DNA from: Rhizopus sp. PT2906
Lineage: Eukaryota; Mucoromycota; Mucoromycetes; Mucorales; Rhizopodaceae
NCBI GenBank assembly: GCA_025529335.1
Contig: JAMYHX010000130.1
Span: 1 to 64,000, forward strand
Reading direction: 5' to 3'
DNA: 64,000 bases
Both the position numbers and the translations under genes were made by a program. Under the pieces are notes generated by a model, which had not been told where the DNA came from, searched no databases, and saw only the letters and a list, made by a program, of their open reading frames with translations. Below, one piece after another: positions 46,284-57,596 of the stretch; positions within the stretch are counted from its first letter, which is position 1, and every line of letters begins with the position of its first letter.

Positions 46284-46689
46284 TCGCACGGTTGTCGAAA
46301 TGAAGACAAAGATGTGGTTCTTTTTTATTCGTAGTTTTAAAACTATTAAATAAAAAATAATGTGTATTTATAAAGTATTTGTGACCTAAAAGTTGTCAAA
46401 TTCATATCATCAGTACTAAAGCATTTCATCCTTTATTTTTAACAGATACAATTCTTTATATAGTTTCTTACAAATGTGTATTCAATACTTTAACTTTTAT
46501 TAAGCGACCCTTCTAAGAGATGTATGAGAGATAATATGCTTCTATGTGCCAAAACAAAATAACAGCGCGTCCTTTTTGATCTTTACCAACACACTTTTTA
46601 TTATCATGTGTATTTTTATTTCCATACAAGGAGCAATAATACACTATACTCAGCAATATATTAAGTATAAAGAGATAGCCTTGAATTTT
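46284..46689. other. Intergenic stretch between HSP20 and the repeat element
   Basis: AT-rich sequence holding the HSP20 3' end. I see no gene. Confidence 0.4.
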
Positions 46690-48900
46690 ATTAATTTAAA
46701 CTACAAATAAAAAAGTGCGGCTCAGAGAGCACAGTACCACATCTAAAGTCGAAATGGAGACAATTAAGGTTGAATTAGGAGCGAGATTCAATATAGATTA
46801 TTGTATGAAAAATTTGGATAATACTTGAAGCTGAATTTAATTCGTCGTCGATCTCTGCACTGATTTCGTATCGCTTCCATTTGTGTTAATTTTTCTTTAT
46901 AATCGACTTTGCCAATACAATCGGCATATTTGGATCTTTGTCTTTCTCGTAGACTACATCAAATAGTGTCTTTAAAATTTCTTCAACCACATAGTGATAG
47001 TTTGAATCATCAGGGACTAAATCGAATACAATGCAACATGCTTCTTCATACGAGATCATTTTGATAAAGGAAGCTTGGAAATGCACGAGAGAATTAATGC
47101 TATAAGCGCTACTCTGTGATGCCATCAACAAATCTTTTCAATGTACAATGTCATGTTAAGCTTGCTCAGAACAGACATCTTTTCATGCTCCTTGATATAG
47201 AACACAACGTTTATAAAATTTCAAAAAGAAATGTGGTTATTACTGTATTTTATGTGGTCGGTTTGATGGACAAAGAATCAAGATCATTCAAGTGTAATTA
47301 TGATGATAAAGAATATCCCATTGGGTAGCCTTAGGTTAGACTTTGGTAGTGTGAAGTTGTTGTAGTATCCACGCTAATATTCAGTGCTTAAATACAATAT
47401 CTAGAGTTGAACCTAATGTTACTATAAGATCTGTTACACCTTAATCAAATGTGGTCAATGCAGTTCAAATACCTCAGCTTAGTATTATTATAGATTATAC
47501 TATCATCTCTTTTCTCCTTACTTTATTCCGAATAAACATACAACACAGTTTCATCGTACGTATACTTTGTTTAAAACTATTTTCAAAACCTAAATACAAC
47601 AGTTGTATAGTAAACGGCGGTAATGATAGCATTAAAAAATAAGTATTCACTAACTAATGGCCCAAGATTATTTCTAACATTTGTAACTGTGCGATAAATC
47701 GACCAGGATTTGGAGCGATCGATGCCTGAATTAAGCCATTTCTATTGAATACATCAGTTGAGCCGTATGTTAAATACACATAATGACCATTTCGGAAAGA
47801 ATACAAAGCCGCATGCTAAAGGGGATCCAAACAACGGTCGATGATTACTTGTTGACAAAAATGGTACGTATGAAGTCAAAGCTCGATATAATCAATCAAT
47901 TGGGAAAGCCGAATTCATTGACTACATCGAGGTTGAGTAAATCATATATAAAACTCTGCCAAGACGGGCAATGAAAAAATGAGGACTTATGCTTCTGTTT
48001 AGACAAAATAATTATTCCAGATCTTCATTCAACACCGTAAAACTGCGAAAGGCAACTGGGAGAATATCGGGTAAATTCGCAAATCGCCGTCAAATGAATC
48101 AAATGAAACGCGAATACGACAACTGAATAAAATGATCAAGAGGCTAAGAAATACTAGCATGTGCACAAGCGAGTATGCCTCCCCATGCTGTAAATCAACA
48201 TCTCCATTAGTTTAAAGAGCTTCTGATGGTAATTCAGTAATTAGTATGCTTGACAATATAAATGGCAATATGCAAGGTAATGCGATTTACAGATATTTTC
48301 TAGATATACAGTAGAGAAAAGCTAACTACTGCATTAGATCTTTTAGAGATTGTTACAAAATCAGGAAAAATGATTAGACTTTGCGCTATCGAATTTGCGG
48401 GCCTCACAGATGATCCTGTCAACTTGATAAAATTCTTAAAGTAATAAAGAAAAATGTAAATCAGTTTATATAAATATTAAAACGATTTTTTAGGGCATAT
48501 AGACAAATCAAAGAAGTAGTCGTAGACAACAAAGGCATACTGGAGATATTTTCAAGACACCAGATAATCCATGAAGATATATCAAAGCAATTCAAATGTA
48601 GGAAAGGACCAGTGAAGATATCGATGTAGTCAGCATATGCATTCTCCTTCTCTTTCTTCTCACTTACTTATGATAGGACAATATCCTTCCCTAGCCTGAA
48701 CACATTTTTACACTTTTTTTTTAATTGGTTTTATCAGCCATACTTCTTTTACCTTACAACCTTTTTTACACAAATAACAAGAGTTCCATTTCGTCCAAAA
48801 AAGGAAAGCATAATGTCTGAATTTTAACTTTACTTGATCCAAAGAAAGGGACTGTAAAAACCCTTTTAGAAGTGAGTTTCAAATCTTCTTTATCCAGTGG
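46690..48900. repeat. Decayed repeat element, long copy
   Basis: Its two ends (about 46,695-46,770 and 48,785-48,900) match the two ends of the 0.29-kb sequence at 57,250-57,540. The first block shares 'AACTAC-AATAAAAAA' and 'ACCACATCT..AGTC.AAATGG' and the second shares 'ATTTCGTCC.AAAAAA', 'AGCATAA', 'TTTTAA.TTTACTT' and a GTGA run. The interior of about 2 kb carries broken ORFs on both strands, among them 47,131-46,886 (minus, contains MISYEEACC), 47,783-47,974 (plus, 'RMLKGIQTTVDDYLLTKMVR') and 48,369-48,630 (plus, 'MIRLCAIEFAGLTDDPVNLI', then 'VVDNKGILEIF' after a possible intron). I cannot name the family and saw no long terminal inverted repeats. Likely an inactive transposon or a decayed repeated gene. 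Confidence 0.5.
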
Positions 48901-49038
48901 CTTACTTGTTAGTTCTGTACTAATTTTGCACTGCTTTTCGTTCCTGGCTAGTCACAGAAATAAACTTTTTTTGATAAATGCACAAAAGGTTTTTATATCT
49001 TGCCATCTTTTCTCCTTTTTATTATCAAATTATTGAAT

Positions 49039-50187
49039 ATGGCTTCTTCCAAAGTAACAAAGAAAGTAACCAAGTCTTCCAAGAAGCAAGAACAGAAGCC
49101 TGTTGCTAAGAAGGTTGAAGAGTCCTCTGCTAGCAGCGAAAGCAGCAGCAGTGAAAGTGAAGCCAGCAGCTCTTCTGATGAATCTGAGCAAGAACAAGAA
49201 CAAGAACAATCAGAAGCCTCTGAAGCCTCTTCAGAGTCATCCTCCTCCTCTTCTGAGTCATCATCCTCCTCTTCTGAATCAGAATCTGAAGATGAAGTTG
49301 AAGAAAAAGCTCAAGAGTCCAAGGAAGAAAGCTCTGAGTCATCTGATGAATCTTCAGATGAATCAAGCAGTGAAGAAGACAAGATGGAAGAAGAGCCAAA
49401 GGAAGAATCTAAGGGTAAGAAGAGAAAGGCTGAAGAAGCTGAAGCTCCTGCTGCCAAAGCCGCCAAGAAGGAAAGCCTGTACACTATCTGGGTTGGTGGA
49501 TTGAACTACCAATCAACTTCTGAAACTGTCAGTGAATTCTTTAGCCAATTTGGCGAAGTAAAGGACGTTAGAATCAGATTGGATGATGATACCGGAAAGA
49601 ACCGTGGCTTCTGTCACGTTGACTTTGCTACTCAAGAAGCCAAGGATGCTGCATTAAAAGAAAACGATTTACAAATTGATGGCCGCCGTGTTCGTGTGGA
49701 CGATGCTGATGGTTCCAGCCGTCAAAGAGTCAAGAAGGATGAAAACTACAGCAGCGCCACCAAGAAGGTGTTTGTTGCCAACCTCAACCGTGACCATGAT
49801 GAGCAAACTCATCGCAATGCACTTACAGAAGCCTTTAGCAAGTTTGGTACCATCGTTGGTGACATCCGTATGCCCTATAACAGAGAATCAGGTCAATTGA
49901 AGGGTATAGCCTATGTTGAATTTGAAACTGTCGAACAAGCAGAAGCTGCTGTCAAGGAAATGAATGGTGTTGAGCTTAATGGTCGTCCTCTTCGTACCGA
50001 TTTCTCTGGTGATAACGATCGTGCCCGTCTCAACTTTAACCGTGGATCTCAAGGTGACAGCCGAGGTGGTTTCCGTGGCGGTCGTGGCGGTCGTGGTGGC
50101 CGTGGTGGTCGTGGAGGACGCGGAGGTCGTGGTGGTCGTGATGATCGTGGTGGCCGTGGTGGTCGCGGTAGTTATACACGCTTCTAA
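49039..50187 (+). CDS. Nucleolin-like RNA-binding protein (Nsr1/Gar2)
   Basis: One exon, 382 aa from ATG 49039. The N-terminal third is a lysine-rich start followed by long Ser/Glu/Asp tracts of CK2-type sites. Two RRM domains follow at about 150-225 (RNP motifs TIWVGG and GFCHVDFA) and 240-315 (VFVANLN and GIAYVEFE). The C-terminus is an RGG/GRGG tail. This is the yeast Nsr1 / S. pombe Gar2 layout. The protein acts in the nucleolus in pre-rRNA processing and 40S assembly. A longer frame opens upstream but lacks an ATG, so the start at MASSKV is preferred. Confidence 0.93.
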   Translation: MASSKVTKKVTKSSKKQEQKPVAKKVEESSASSESSSSESEASSSSDESEQEQEQEQSEASEASSESSSSSSESSSSSSESESEDEVEEKAQESKEESSESSDESSDESSSEEDKMEEEPKEESKGKKRKAEEAEAPAAKAAKKESLYTIWVGGLNYQSTSETVSEFFSQFGEVKDVRIRLDDDTGKNRGFCHVDFATQEAKDAALKENDLQIDGRRVRVDDADGSSRQRVKKDENYSSATKKVFVANLNRDHDEQTHRNALTEAFSKFGTIVGDIRMPYNRESGQLKGIAYVEFETVEQAEAAVKEMNGVELNGRPLRTDFSGDNDRARLNFNRGSQGDSRGGFRGGRGGRGGRGGRGGRGGRGGRDDRGGRGGRGSYTRF

Positions 50188-51304
50188 GTCGTTTAACTTC
50201 ATGCTTCTTGTATTTCATATCATGCTTTCTCTTAGAAATATCATGCAAAATTTCAATTAGACAACTATTATAGTAATTATCATACAATAAATTTGATGTA
50301 AATATAAAATATATAAAAAAGGGCTGTCGTATGATGTTAAAGTTGCAGAATTCAAGGAGGTTAAACAGGTTGTTGGCATATATATAGATACATTCCTCTC
50401 AGTTCGATCCAATGGAAGAACTTATTGCATGACTACTCATTAGTACTTTATAAGTATACAAGAGTAGTTTTTTTGTTATAAATACATGTATAATTGATAC
50501 AGTACAAAGGAAATACCTAAGCAAAGGTGCGGACTTGCTATGTCACAGTCATCAAAGCAAAAACATTTACAGTTGGTGGCCTCTGAAAACAACTAAAGAA
50601 TTACTGTTCTCTTTGCCTTTGATATTATTCATTTTATAGCTAGCAAGATGTATGCATACTTAATCTCAAGTGTCCTCCCCCCTCCTCGTAAAATCAGCTT
50701 AACAAAGCAAATCTGTCATATGACTTGCGTTTTTTCTAAGAATGATAGTTGATCCAATGTAATGCATGCAAACGTAGATAGCTTATAACAGTACAAATTA
50801 AAAAAAGAAGTATGTCAAAATAAGAACAAGGACATGCAAAGTTTAAAAGTAGGACAAGTACAGCTGCTTAATTTGCATCTTATGACCAAGAAGGTTAAAG
50901 CTTTTATTGTTCAATAAATATTAAATGATTAGGAAAAGGGGAGAGCTCTTTATGCACAATGTGTTATGAATAAATAGTAAATTTATCCGATAAGGAATAG
51001 TAAAGGTAAAGTGGTAGACAAATGATGAACCCTTCAAATGGGAAGACGCACATCAGTAGAGTCCAAACAAATTTAAAGGCCAGAGACCTTGACGACATGA
51101 CTGTATTGTATGTTGTGATTATATCAAATAATAGAATAAGTATTCCTAATAGTAGTTGCGATTGACCACTTGTAAGTTGATAGTTCGTCTTCATGCTGTA
51201 AAAAATATATGGAAAAAAAAAAGAGAGAAAAGGAAAAGGAGGGAAAAGGGGGCGTATTTACTTGATTCTTTACAAATACTTTACAAAATATATGCGTGTA
51301 ACAA
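50188..51304. other. Intergenic region
   Basis: AT-rich stretch of 1.1 kb between convergent genes; A-tracts near 50,800 and 51,215. No exon, RNA gene or element is apparent. Confidence 0.4.
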
Positions 51305-52556
51305 TTAAAAGGAATCACTTAGCAATATCCTCAAACCTTTTTGAGGTAACCATGCTTGATTCATTTCTGGATTGGATATTCTTTTTCTAATGATTCGGTG
51401 CTTATATAATTCGTTATTATCTACAAAGGTTTTCTTTCTTTTTTCTACTGTAGTAGTAGTAGTAGTAGTATTAGTAATTGTTGTTGTTGTTGTGGCATTG
51501 ACTGTATTAATAGGCTTATTAGTTTTAGTAGGTGTGGTTGCATGTGATTCGCTTGATTTCTTGGTATCGGCTGTGATTGACTTTCGTGGCTTTCGCTGTA
51601 AAGATTGAATGGCTTCTTCTAGCATCTCACTATATTCACGTATTCTTTCAGCTACATCAATAACATTTCCTTGTTGTTGTCTTTGATAATTAGCAATCGA
51701 GGTTAATCTCCACCTTAATTGCCCTGTTTCATAAACCACCTGATGCATATTTATATTTATATCCTGATTTTTTCTGTTTAAAAAATCGACTTACATTAGC
51801 TAGATTAGAGTGAATGTTTTTCATTTCTCTGGTTGCATAGACGTCAGTTTCCTTTTGTTTGTTGACAGCTCTTTCAAGCAGTACTTGAAGATTAACATTC
51901 ACTTCCTGCGTTGCTGTTATATCTTCTTCAATTTCCTCTATATAATTATTATATAAGAAAAAAAAAACATCGTCATTCATTCGTCAATACTACTTACGAA
52001 CTCTGTTTTTTGATACATTCTATTGAATACATTAGTCTCTGATTAAATTATATCAAAGCTTTACAACTTACAAGGTCTACTTCCATGCCATCCATTTGTC
52101 TTGCTAAACCATTTAATTCATTTTTAAACTTGATGATGTCCTTTTTTATCTGATACAGCTCTCTTAATAATTGGTTCTTTTCTCTAGAGTCTTCCATAGA
52201 CTGACTACTGGCTTTAGTAGTACTTGAACTAGATCTACTGAGGGGTGTAGAATAGGATGTACAAAGCTGTAAAAAAAAGATATGAATACATGATTATCAT
52301 GCAGTAACAATTAGCTTACTTTGACTGGGTAGTTGTCAATAATATGTTGATAATCTATTCAAATGTGAGTTATTTATATATAAAATTGTATGAGTGTAAT
52401 ATGCACCATTTATCGCCCAGTGATTGTAATATATTGAGTCCGAATTCCCATCGTATAACATTTGCTGCAGTGCATAAAGCTGAGTTATTTTTAATATACT
52501 TTATATCAACAATATAATACCTCGCCATTCTTTTCAAGATCCATATAGTGTTTCAT
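51305..52556 (-). CDS. Coiled-coil protein, unknown
   Basis: Seven exons (52556-52521, 52464-52407, 52354-52320, 52266-52072, 52036-51998, 51935-51795, 51739-51305) give 312 aa. The start is MKHYMDLEKNGEQMLYDG. A Ser-rich patch precedes a long coiled coil ('NQLLRELYQIKKDIIKFKNE', 'LNGLARQMDGMEVDL', 'ITATQEVNVNLQVLLERAVN', 'AEIRIREYSEMLEEAIQ'-like heptads). The C-terminal part has Thr-rich and basic text ('KTFVDNNELYKHRIIRKRIS'). Two acceptors are AGAG sites where the second AG keeps phase. No family is recognised; a spindle, nuclear or trafficking scaffold is possible. Confidence 0.6.
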
Positions 52557-53471
52557 CAATGAAGAAAAAAAAAAGGAAAGAAAAAGGAAAAAAGGGGGTA
52601 CTGACAGTAAGAAAGCGTAATAAAAAAGGATAGAAGAGGGTATGACTTGTGTATAAAAAAGGAAAAGTAAGTTACAAAAAACGAGCTGCCTAATTGTGGA
52701 AATAATTAGAAAAGAAGCAATAAAAAAAAAAAGAGGTGATTCCTTTTTATTATTCATCGGCGTTCCTGAACTGACAGATTGAATATAAAGGAGATTGAAA
52801 TAGCTCACATGTACACCCTCTCATCCTTACCCCTCTCTCTCTCTCTCTCTCTTTTTCGCACCCCTCTCTCCTGTCTCCATATGCACCAAAATAGTCAATT
52901 GTATGTTTGAATAAAGCATTTCATCTCCTTTTTTTAATGACGTGTCCAAGCAATAATAACAACGTATTATTTTGACGTCATGTTTTTAGCATTGATGACA
53001 CCAGTTGGCTTCTTCCTCTAAAGTATATCATTATTATCTACACCAATTGATCCCACGAATTCATCAAGAAACTCCTTTTAGACCAAAAAAAAAAATGAGA
53101 ATTGTGTACACAATTGCGTAACCAGAATAAAGATAATGCATCACAATTGTTGTATAAATAAACTTATCCAACACCTCATTACTCGTCATTTGTGATAAAC
53201 AGGTTCTATATTCTATTTTGGTGCATGTGGGCTGTAACTTGTTACTTTTATTCAAAAGTCACTCTGATCAAGATATTGAGCTCACTTGACTCTTTCCATT
53301 TATATAAGTTATTTATCACAAGATCGCATGCTTATTTGTTTATTCTTAAAGCCACCGAACAAAGAGAAACCAAAATACATCCTTTAACAAATGCACGATA
53401 TGTTGAGTAAGACCGCCCAAGAAAGAAAGCAAGGGTGGGTGTGAATTTTTTCTTTTTCTTTTTTTACTATT
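52557..53471. other. Intergenic region with CT microsatellite
   Basis: A (CT)n run lies at 52,831-52,852, and A/G-rich tracts at 52,565-52,600. It holds the divergent promoters of the coiled-coil and Sel1 genes. No coding exons are seen. Confidence 0.4.
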
Positions 53472-54913
53472 ATGTCAGGACAACAAGTATTTTTCAATAT
53501 CCTGCGCCCTGTTTTTACTCGACGTGGCATTGTTTTAAACATTGCAAGACGTTATGCAAGCAAAAAGAAATTAGAAGCATCTATGGGCGGTATATTCGAG
53601 CCCTTTCTAAGTAACACGCTGTATGCGTTATTATTTATGTTTGATATCAGGGCTCTAATGGCATAATAAGTGATTCAACAGGGCAACAAGACATTTCACC
53701 AAAGCAATGGCTGTCCAAGAAAACTGTTCAAGGTAGAGTTTTTTAAATGATTTTACTGTATATAAACTTACAATGTCAAACTGGGGGGAGGAATAGATCT
53801 TTTACCTGATCAACATCAACTTGAACTATTAATTCAGCATAAGCAGATTCATCTCGCCATCGAAAAGCAACAAGCACTTGTAAAACATGTACTTGATCAC
53901 ATAGCAAATGATACACCTGTTGATACAGATCAAGTATTGGATTGTAAGAAAGAAGCAAACAAAAAAGAAACATTAGCTAAACTTTGATTATTTTTTTTTA
54001 AAAAAAAGTGGTTGACAAGGATGTGTCCCAGCTTGTATCGTTTGGAAATATTGTCTTAAAGATGTCGCAGTGTAATATATAGAAAAAAAAAACATAAATA
54101 TCATATCTAATTTGTGCCTTTCTAGATGGCGCACCGGTCGCACTGGAACTGTATAGAATAGCCATGGAAAAGGGAGACGATAGAGGCGCCTTTAGTTATG
54201 CCAACATGATTTATCGAGGATATCGCGGTACGCCCAAGAATGAAGAGAGAGGTGTTCAGATCATGTCCCAACTCGCTCAAAAGGGCCACCCTTACGCACA
54301 AATGAACCTGGCAGCCATCATCATGCGTACACAACCAAGTCGCGTTGATGCAGCTATCCAGCTCTATGAGCTTGCTGGCCAAGCAGGCGTGGATAGCGCC
54401 TACACAGAGCTCGGTCGAATGTATCGACACGGATTTGGTATTCATCAAGACCACGTCAAGGCTGTTGAGTATTTCAAACAGGGTGCACAATCTGGGAATC
54501 CTCAGTGTAACTTTATGCTCGGCGTATACCATTCTTCAAACTTGATCGGCGAGCCCGATCAGCAAAAGGCGTTCAAGTATTTTCAAAAGGCAGCTGTCAA
54601 GGGTATGCCCGAGGCACAGTACAATGTGGGCCTCCGGTTTCTCAGAGGACATGGCGTGGAAGTAAATCACTTTAATGCAGCAGAATTCTTTCGAATGGCA
54701 GCCCTCCAAGGGTTTCAGCTGGCTCAAATTAATTTAGCAGGCATGTATACCGAAGGTCGAGGCGTCAAGAAGGACCTTGAGGAGGCACGTAAATGGCTAG
54801 AAAAGGCATCTGCTTCTGGAGGGAAAATCGGGAAAGATGCTCAAAAGCGTATCGAAGAGCTCGATCAAATAGAAGGCAAAAAGAAAAACAATGATAGATG
54901 CAACATCATGTAA
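53472..54913 (+). CDS. Sel1-repeat protein with a mitochondrial leader
   Basis: Exons 53472-53589 (or 53610), 53682-53732, 53797-53943, 54009-54071 and 54126-54913 give 388 (or 395) aa. The first exon starts MSGQQVFFNILRPVFTRRGI followed by 'ARRYASKKK', an amphipathic Arg-rich mitochondrial presequence with no acids. The last exon carries about six Sel1/TPR-like repeats ('GDDRGAFSYANMIYRGYRGT', 'GHPYAQMNLAAIIM', 'GVDSAYTELGRMYRHGFGI', 'GNPQCNFMLGVYH', 'GMPEAQYNVGLRFLRGHGVE', 'GFQLAQINLAGMYTEGRGVK'). Such repeats bind partner proteins in assembly or quality control. Two donors for exon 1 give good phase, so the splice form is uncertain. The stop codon is 5 nt from the stop of the convergent RidA gene. 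Confidence 0.8.
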
Positions 54914-54918
54914 CACAT

Positions 54919-55530
54919 TTAATTGGTCAAAGCAACACATTCAATTTCAACATCAACATCCTTTGGAAGACGAGCAACTTGAACAGCAGAACGAGCAGGC
55001 TTGTGGCTAGAGAAGAACTATGTACAGATATATAAGAATAAACATTATAAAAAACACAAGTACACTCACATGGCCATAGACTTCGTTCATGGCAACAAAG
55101 TCATTCATATCCTTGAGGAAAACAGTTGTCTTGACTACCTTGTCAAGACTGGAGCCGGAAGCTTTCAAGACAGTTTCGAGATTCTTGAGAACTTGTTCAG
55201 TCTGTTCCTTGATTCCACCTTTTACAATATCGCCTGATGTCATCGCAGTGAGCCATGTGTATATGTGTAGGTTAATAAAGTGCTTACCAGTAGCAGGGTC
55301 AAGAGCGATTTGACCAGAGGTATAGACAAGGTTATTGACCTTGACAGCGTGGGCTGTTTATTTATACGTATGTTAGTAACATTTACAAATATACGCGTCA
55401 ATATGTATTAACTTACAGTAAGGACCAAGAGCAGCAGGAGCGTTATCAGCGTCTATTAGTTAATCGCATCTTTAATATATACCGTTTACTGTTATCATCA
55501 GGATAACTTACTAACAGGAGTGACAGACAT
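54919..55530 (-). CDS. MMF1: RidA/Mmf1 2-iminobutanoate deaminase
   Basis: Five exons (55530-55512, 55452-55417, 55353-55288, 55233-55070, 55017-54919) give 127 aa. Motifs 'ALGPYSHAVKVNN', 'YTSGQIALDPATGDIV', 'LKASGSSLDKVVKTTVFLKD' and the catalytic-Arg segment 'HKPARSAVQVARLP' plus VEIECVAL identify RidA/YER057c/UK114. It hydrolyses reactive enamine/imine products of threonine dehydratase and so protects PLP enzymes, often in mitochondria. No cleavable leader is visible (start MSVTPVNADN), so cytosolic or dual. It is tail to tail with the Sel1 gene, stops 5 nt apart, so the 3' UTRs must overlap. Confidence 0.94.
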
Positions 55531-55957
55531 TGTTGATAAAAGAAAAAGAAAAAAAGAGAAAGAGATGGATTTTAAAAAGCAAACAAATGATTGGACAACA
55601 AAGCAGATGAGAAAATATTGCAATAGTTGTATCTGTAAAAGCGCGATGTTTGAAAAATTGTCAAGGAAAAAAGAAAAAACAGACATTATCAACCAAGAAA
55701 ACATGTCGAAAGTTGATATCAAAGACAAGTTTGCTTTTGTCTAAAGCTGTAAAGCCAATAACATGAATCACATGAAGAAAAAATATTGCTGCAATGAATG
55801 TAAAGAGAAGGCCATTTTACTGTCTACGTCAGTGGTAGGAGGTGACCTAATTTATTACAGTTATAAGATAAAGGAAGTGATGGAGAAAGGTCAGTTACAT
55901 TACGATATCGAAAAAAAAAAATGAGAGTTGTAAAGCAGGTTTTGGATTTTTATTGTC
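55531..55957. other. Intergenic stretch, RidA promoter side
   Basis: About 430 bp between the RidA start and the transposase relic, with A-rich tracts near 55,540 and 55,910. No gene is visible and no inverted repeat of the transposon could be placed. Confidence 0.4.
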
Positions 55958-56952
55958 TTAGTATTTGGTGGGTCCACCGCGAGCTTTTATGACATCTTTG
56001 ACTCTCTTTGACATGGAATCGATCAAATTGTTAATGGTTTCTGGAGTAAACTCCCTCCAAACACTCTCCAAAACAACTTTCATTGCTTGCGGTCTTCTTG
56101 TATGAGTGCATAAAGCATTTATTCTCTTCTTCATAATGCTCCACAGATTTTTCATCGGATATAAATCCGGCGATTGTGCTGGCCAGGACATCTTGTTTAT
56201 GCCCTTTGTTTTCCTCCATTCGGCAGCAATTTTCGCTCTATGGATGGGTGCGCCATCTTCCATGAGCACAGGACTATCTAGACTTTTGTAAAAGTCTAGT
56301 AATACTGGTTCATAGACCTGGTTTATGAAGTCGGCACTTGTCCTCATGCCTTTCTTCATAAAGACAAGCTTCAACTTCTTTCCACCAGCTATGGCGCCCA
56401 AAACCATGATAGAAGTTCTGCCACTTTTGAAGGCTGGCTCCAGGCATTCTTTGTTGTATTTTTTTCCAGTGTCTTGCGCCATACTCTGGGCTACGAGAAC
56501 AGCCTACCGATTTCAAAACTCAACACGTCTGTTCAGGTCACCTTTCGCCAGTTGTCTACTGTCCAGTGTTCATGGTTTTTAGCAAAAATATACTTTGCTT
56601 TTTGTTGCTTCTCATTTAAAAATGGCTTTTTGACAACGACACGAGAAGCATAGCCAAGTTTTCTGAGTTCTTTGCATATTGTGTCTTCACAAGCCTTGGT
56701 GCTGATCAGCTGTCCAATTTCCTTAAGAGTAGCGCGGCGGTTTGCTCGTACTACTCTTCCCAGCTTTCTTCTTTTCCTATCGTTGAAGATAAGAGGTCTT
56801 CCAGGCTTTGGTTTCATCTCTACAGTTCCATTTTTCTTCCATTGTTGATAGACTTGACGTACGGTTCTTTCTGGAATGTTTTCCTCAACGGCAATTTGTG
56901 CTGCCGAGATGCCATCGCAGCGTCTGGTAATAATTTTTTCTTTTTGAGACAA
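55958..56952 (-). pseudogene. Tc1/mariner-type transposase relic
   Basis: Two minus-strand pieces cover a whole transposase. 56,952-56,533 gives the helix-turn-helix DNA-binding part ('SAAQIAVEENIPERTVRQVY', then KPGRP, the GRPR-like hook). 56,482-55,958 gives the DDE domain ('RTSIMVLGAIAGG', 'VLMEDGAPIHRAKI', 'WPAQSPDLYPMKNLW'). The stretch between, where the first catalytic Asp belongs, is broken by stops and frameshifts. The second Asp (in EDGAPIH) is intact. 34 residues later the expected Glu (as in ENLW) is Lys (codon 56,150-56,152), so the spacing is DD34E but the triad is lost twice. Terminal inverted repeats and the TA target could not be placed with confidence. The copy is non-autonomous. 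Confidence 0.88.
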
Positions 56953-57249
56953 AGTTAAGTCATTTTATGTGTTTATAAGAGAAAATGTATATGAAAGTAT
57001 CATCTTATTCATCGAGCATCTTTCAAAAAAAAAAAAAAAAACTGATTTCCAAAAACAGCAAAGACTTCTGTTCGGGCACTGTACAGTTTGATGGACATTG
57101 CTTCTTCATGCACTTCAGAAGAATACATTTCTCCACCACGCCAAGTCACCCCTCAAAAAGGATTCTTCTCGCCCTCCAGTGGAAACAAGCGAACAAGGGC
57201 TATGTTTGAGGCTGATGATTCTGAAAAAATAAAACGAATTTGTATTTTA
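56953..57249. other. Intergenic stretch between the transposase relic and the short repeat
   Basis: It has an A-tract at about 57,024-57,042 and AT-rich sequence. It may include the outer end of the Tc1 relic, but no inverted repeat was found. Confidence 0.4.
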
Positions 57250-57540
57250 TTGTCATTAGTTTAAAACTACGAATAAAAAATCGCGGTTCAAAGAGCATTG
57301 ACCACATCTGGAGTCAAAATGGAGGCAATTGTACGATTTTCTTCTTTGTAGAATTGAATTTTTTTACAGGTAAGAAGTTTGAACATAAACCTGTAATTCT
57401 CCTTGCCTGAGTTCTCTTCTTATTTCGTCCGAAAAAATATAAGCATAATAATGACTGAGTTTTAATTTTACTTTAGTCTTAAAAAAACTGTACAGTTAAA
57501 AACGAAAAGTGATTTTCCCAAACTTTTTAAATCACCGACA
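57250..57540. repeat. Short internally deleted copy of the 46.7-48.9 kb element
   Basis: About 290 bp holding just the two end blocks of the longer element, in the same order and orientation: 57,262-57,340 resembles 46,695-46,770 (roughly 80 percent by eye) and 57,415-57,525 resembles 48,785-48,900 (roughly 70 percent). The central approximately 2 kb is missing. It lies directly between the Tc1 relic and the G-beta gene, as a non-autonomous, MITE-like derivative would. Confidence 0.5.
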
Positions 57541-57596
57541 ATAGATTCAAAATCCGACATAGCCAACCACAATGACGGTATAAAATAAATAATGAT

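Noticed and set aside
49000..49038. Longer N-terminus of the Nsr1-like protein
   Set aside because: The upstream frame has no ATG; MASSKV at 49039 is the first one.
50036..50287. His/Asp-rich minus-strand ORF
   Set aside because: It is the antisense of the RGG repeat of the Nsr1-like gene.
50395..50415. AGTTCGATCC, similar to a tRNA B box
   Set aside because: No A box, acceptor stem or anticodon loop can be folded around it.
55001..55313. Plus-strand ORFs over RidA
   Set aside because: Antisense shadows of RidA exons and introns.
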